Notes under the pieces: generated by a model | Database searches by the model: none | The model's input: the letters and a program-made list of their open reading frames with translations, nothing else | Told to the model about the DNA's origin: nothing | Shown: one piece after another, positions 60,651-64,000 of the stretch | Position numbering within the stretch: the stretch's first letter is position 1 | Layout: each line of letters starts with the position of its first letter | Position numbers and translations under genes: made by a program | NCBI GenBank assembly: GCA_003008705.1 | Contig: PDUO01000012.1 | Location: 510,870 to 574,869 of the forward strand | Length of the DNA: 64,000 bases | Direction of reading: 5' to 3' | From: Pezicula radicicola | Lineage: Eukaryota; Ascomycota; Leotiomycetes; Helotiales; Dermateaceae

Positions 60651-61598
60651 TACCTGTCACCGCTTTGTATTTTCCTTTCCAATCTGTCTTCCTGACACTT
60701 GCATATCTTGGAGTCTTAATGGGCGTTATTGGATTTTCCTCCTGATGCGAGGATGAGGATGTGCTTTTAAGCTAAAGGCCTTCCTTACACAATTGGGCTC
60801 GAAATTTGCATTTGCATTGGCACCTGGGCTTATGAATGGGCATTGGCACTTTTTCACACTTTTACTCTTTTTTGGTCTTGATGGATGGATGAATGACTAG
60901 GTACTCAGAGAATGAGAAACCTACGGTTTATTTACTTTACGGTCATGTATGTATCTTACATTACAGACTGCTATGTAGCATCTGGTTCAGCTCAGTTCAG
61001 CCCTCGAGAAGAATTCGGTACGGCTGAAGAAAATGTAAGACAGCAATCAATGAAGATAGAGTCACTGAGAACCTGTAAATCTTGTCTATTTTCCCTGTCT
61101 ACATATGAATGCTGTGCCGACGAGTTCATGAATTGCTCAACTCACGAGTCTCTTATCGAACCGTGCCGAACGACTGCACTTCTAGTTCCTGAAGGTCCAA
61201 GGTGAGTCTGTTAAATCAAGTTAGACACTTAAAAAGGCGATCCATCAATTCATCAATACCTCATCTACAATGCATTGCACATACAAATTCCCAAAACTTG
61301 AAAGTAGGGTGACATTGATTTTTTTTACAAATAGAGCCCACATCATACAATACAGCTTACATAGGCTAAGTAGGTAACTCCTCCTTTCTCTCTCTGTCTC
61401 AATCAAATAGTACAACAGGACCGAAATGAGGCTTGCTTTTCCTCTCCCCATACGGGATCGATCTCAAGATTTTTCTACACTCCTACATCACGTCCCAACG
61501 TCAAGTCCCATTTCCAATGCTACATATGATAACCCACATGCGCATCACTATGCAACAGTCTCTTTCTTACGCGTCTTTCATGCCTTCTCCGAGAGTGT
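60651..61598. other. Intergenic, convergent 3' ends
   Basis: About 0.95 kb between the La and mL44 stop codons. A 97-codon frame at 60912-61205 has no recognisable features. Nothing is assigned. Confidence 0.5.
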
Positions 61599-62816
61599 TT
61601 ATATGATCTCTCCGATATCGATATGTACTGGTTCCCAAGGTAGCTTGTTGTCTTTGTCTTCCATATCACTCGGTACTCTGACATTGTTACCGGGACTGTA
61701 GAGATACCAAGCCTTCAGAGCAGCTACACTAGCTCTGACTCTCGCCTCCTCCAAATTGGGTCCTGCTCCCTCACCCAACTTCTCAGTTCCACTGAAGATA
61801 CCAACTACAAAGACGGGACTGATACTGTGTCGACCCGTCTCACTCAGCAACCGTGCAACTGGGAATTCGAAGTCCTCGCGCGCGCATAGCCGAGCGAGAT
61901 CTCGGACAGGGCTTTTGAAAGCGAAGAGAGAGGGCATGGAGAGGTTTCGAGAGAGGATGTGTTGTTGTATGAAATTTTTTGCTGCGTTTCGGCCGGCGTG
62001 TAGGTAGATGGATCCCACAACGGCTTTGACGAAATTCGAGTATGCTGTCTCAGTTGCCTGAGCAGCATCTAGGCCTTTACTCTTCTTAGGAACTGTGTCT
62101 CCAAATTCGTCATCGTAGACCACTCGACTTGAAAGTCCTCGGCGGTAGTATTCAAGTCTATCTGGGCGTGCTTGTCCTCCAGTCTGTAAGGAATCGGGAC
62201 GCGTCTTCTGGGGATTAAATTGTAAAAAGCCTGGGTCTACCTCGTCTCCTGGCGCTGCGGCGGCTTCTACACCCCATTCCTGGGCTAACAATTTGAGGGT
62301 TTTGGGGCCATTGTATGCATATGCGGCAGCGAAAAGGACTGTCATGGGTAATCGAGGGTAGTGGCACAGTATCCATTCCGAGACGTGGTAGGACATAAGA
62401 TTCCCTCCTATCTGTGCCAACGAAGCATTATTGAAGCGGATGTTCGGATCTGCCGAAGCATCTACTAATGTTCGCGCCATTGTTTCTATGGGTAGCTTTT
62501 TGGGTAAGGAAAGACGGGCGTGTAGGGCTGCGAGCTTCGCGGAGTGTAGAGCATCTTGGACGGTTGGTGAAGGATATGTAGGCCGATTTAGTGGTGTGGG
62601 AATGGAAGGTCCTGACGGTGGTGGTGGAATATCAATGGTGAAGTCACCTTCAGGAAGATCGTCTACATCGATATCTCTCGCGGAGGTGGATTGGGATCGT
62701 ATATTGCTAACAAGTTGCAATCGTTGCTGCTGCTGCTGCTGTTGCTGTAGACAGCATGGTCTTGTCCGTGGCGAGAGTAATTGGCCACTCCATCTTTCTA
62801 ACCGTATTCTCTTCAT
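61599..62816 (-). CDS. mrpl3: Mitochondrial large-subunit ribosomal protein mL44 (Mrpl3)
   Basis: A structural protein of the mitochondrial large subunit with an inactive RNase III fold plus a dsRNA-binding domain. A single exon gives 405 residues. The N-terminus is Arg-rich, consistent with mitochondrial import, and contains an uninterrupted run of eight glutamines just inside it (CAG/CAA repeat near 62726-62752). The RNase III-like part includes LAQIGGNLMSYHVSEWILCH and SNFVKAVVGSIYLHAGRNAA. The dsRBD-like end includes FVVGIFSGTEKLGEGAGPNL. It is divergent from the small gene at 63052 over 235 bp. Confidence 0.92.
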   Translation of the reverse strand: MKRIRLERWSGQLLSPRTRPCCLQQQQQQQQRLQLVSNIRSQSTSARDIDVDDLPEGDFTIDIPPPPSGPSIPTPLNRPTYPSPTVQDALHSAKLAALHARLSLPKKLPIETMARTLVDASADPNIRFNNASLAQIGGNLMSYHVSEWILCHYPRLPMTVLFAAAYAYNGPKTLKLLAQEWGVEAAAAPGDEVDPGFLQFNPQKTRPDSLQTGGQARPDRLEYYRRGLSSRVVYDDEFGDTVPKKSKGLDAAQATETAYSNFVKAVVGSIYLHAGRNAAKNFIQQHILSRNLSMPSLFAFKSPVRDLARLCAREDFEFPVARLLSETGRHSISPVFVVGIFSGTEKLGEGAGPNLEEARVRASVAALKAWYLYSPGNNVRVPSDMEDKDNKLPWEPVHIDIGEII

Positions 62817-63051
62817 CTCTTCCTTTACACGATCCGTACTGCGACGACTGTTCGAGGGAAAATTGGCGTTGTTGTTGTCTTTCTTCTTGGTCCCTGAAGC
62901 TTTTCCTAAATTTTTGGAGGCTCCTCACACGATCTCAAAAGTCTGCTTAGTAAGCGACGGTTGTTAGCGCGATTGGAACCTCAGAACCTCGAACGTCAAA
63001 TCAACGACAGCTTGTAGAGAAACACCACGCGCATACGAGCAATTGATCAAA

Positions 63052-63473
63052 ATGGTACGTCAAACGAAGATCCGAAGTTCATAAGTCATATACTAATACA
63101 TTTTAGGGCGGCAGCGGCAAAATCGAGTAAGCCAATTGAGCTATAGACCATCCCTCTCGAGCAACCTCTAACTTCGAACGTAGCTATCCCAAGCACATCT
63201 GGTCACCATCTGGTGGCTGGTACGCTCAACCGGCAAACTGGAAAGCAAACACCGCAGTCATGGGCTTGTTTGTTGTGGGATTCACAGCTTTGGCATGGAA
63301 CCTGAGCGCGGAGCGAGAAGTACGGACGAAGTTCCCCGAGCAGGGTAGATTCTTCCCAAGTCGATAGTACGTACCGTATCAGCAAGCGGATATATGGGTT
63401 GCTAACTGCAAGATATAGCTGGAGCAAGCAAGTCATTGAGCACGAAAAGAATGCAAAGGGTGGCTCGTCATAG
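63052..63473 (+). CDS. Small conserved fungal single-pass membrane protein
   Basis: Four exons (63052-63054, 63107-63126, 63184-63366, 63419-63473) give 86 residues. The first coding exon is the ATG alone, followed directly by GTACGT. The sequence has a short N-terminal MGGSGKIDYPKHIWSPSGGW, one hydrophobic helix (about residues 34-50) and a charged C-terminus with GRFFPSRYWSKQVIEHEKNA. Size and layout resemble accessory subunits of mitochondrial complex I. That is a weak resemblance from memory, so I leave the function open. Its divergent partner encodes a mitochondrial ribosomal protein. Confidence 0.72.
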
Positions 63474-63815
63474 GGTGGAGAGGGATGGGAAAGATGGCCC
63501 TGCTTGTACATATTCAGGAGTTGTAACGGAATGGACCATATGACGATTACTTTGCTAGACAGGAGCGGAATGTTTCCAGTATGCTGGGTAAATATCGTGT
63601 TTCCTACTTTCCGGATTTCCATTCATCGAAGGTCACCAGCAGTTGAAACTCTTAAGGAGACTGAACGTCTTGCACATTGCTAAAGAGGATTGATACGTAT
63701 ATATTGTTTTTGTATTGACTTTGAAATAAGGGCTAAGGAAATCTAGGTATGCTAAGAGTCATCTATGGTACAGTATATCCCCTTCCTAGTCTTTCATAAT
63801 AATTTACCGAGCTAT
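63474..63815. other. Intergenic, convergent 3' ends
   Basis: A 342-bp spacer. A 139-codon minus-strand frame overlapping 63203-63622 is the shadow of the small gene. Nothing else is seen. Confidence 0.5.
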
Positions 63816-64000
63816 CTATAACTTAGCCTTGGGTGCTTCAAGAGTTGGTATTAGGAGATCTCTAATATCTCCGGCAGCCTCATTGAGGTAAAAGCTCATC
63901 CTCTCACTTCCAAGTCCCTTGGAGACAACGTTGAATTGGATGCTATATCAAGGTCAGTTTTTTATCTAACATAACAAATACATGTATGAACTTACCTGTT
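63816..64000 (-). CDS. 3' end of an unrecognised gene (partial)
   Basis: The terminal exon (63942-63816) is preceded by an intron (63995-63943, donor GTAAGT, acceptor GATATAG) and the last bases of another exon at the window edge. The peptide reads NS-IQFNVVSKGLGSERMSFYL, then NEAAGDIRDLLIPTLEAPKAKL. It ends in AKL, which fits the PTS1 peroxisomal signal. I do not recognise the family from 43 residues, and most of the gene lies beyond the window. Confidence 0.55.

Overview
The window is nuclear DNA from a filamentous ascomycete. Most genes carry several short introns (about 45-70 nt, GT..AG), often with CTAAC or CTAAT-like branch sites. The set includes fungus-specific families: Zn2Cys6 regulators, an OPT transporter, an HsbA-like surface protein, ROT1 and a MAK32-type kinase. 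A leotiomycete (Helotiales-like) origin is my inference from protein similarity as remembered, not something the sequence proves. All exon coordinates were derived by hand from splice sites and reading-frame continuity.

Layout. 1-172: 3' end of a peroxisomal Fox2-type beta-oxidation gene. 940-4181 (-): importin MTR10/transportin-3. 4592-11963: a possible catabolic module of a Zn2Cys6 regulator (-), a fructosyl-amino-acid/sarcosine-type FAD oxidase (-) and a divergent OPT peptide transporter (+). 12514-15325: SmE, 5-formyl-THF cyclo-ligase (-) and ROT1. 15920-17671 (-): histidine acid phosphatase (phytase) with an N-terminal membrane anchor. It is separated from the helicase HRQ1 (18372-21902 +) by a promoter region carrying a 218-bp tandem duplication and three CACGTG sites. 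22518-23180 (+): unknown protein. 25242-27493 (-): second Zn2Cys6 regulator. 28611-29144 (-): HsbA-like protein. 30446-32371 (-): secreted haem peroxidase with a 9-nt microexon. 36096-38687 (-): large His/Pro-rich membrane protein. 39514-40122 (+): LSm4. 40580-42495 (+): mitochondrial PPR protein. 44212-46398 (-): MFS sugar transporter. 48215-48670: transposon-like inverted-repeat element containing the assembly gap. 48893-51659 (+): MCM3 with two MCB boxes upstream. 52000-53729 (-): MAK32-type pfkB kinase. 54299-56198 (+): cyclase-associated protein with two possible N-termini. 57114-58595 (-): mitochondrial ribosomal protein uS4m. 59114-60650 (+): La protein. 61599-62816 (-): mitochondrial ribosomal protein mL44. 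63052-63473 (+): small conserved membrane protein. 63816-64000 (-): 3' end of an unrecognised gene.

Most of the window is housekeeping: RNA processing (SmE, LSm4, La), mitochondrial gene expression (uS4m, mL44, PPR), replication and repair (MCM3, HRQ1), nuclear import and actin regulation. The accessory-looking parts are the regulator/oxidase/transporter module, the 25-38 kb stretch (regulator, HsbA, peroxidase, His-rich protein, long gene-poor spacers) and the sugar transporter. I found no clearly new system. The strongest leads are the multiplied CACGTG sites in the phytase/HRQ1 promoter, the alternative N-termini of the cyclase-associated protein, the oxidase/OPT module and the TIR element next to MCM3.
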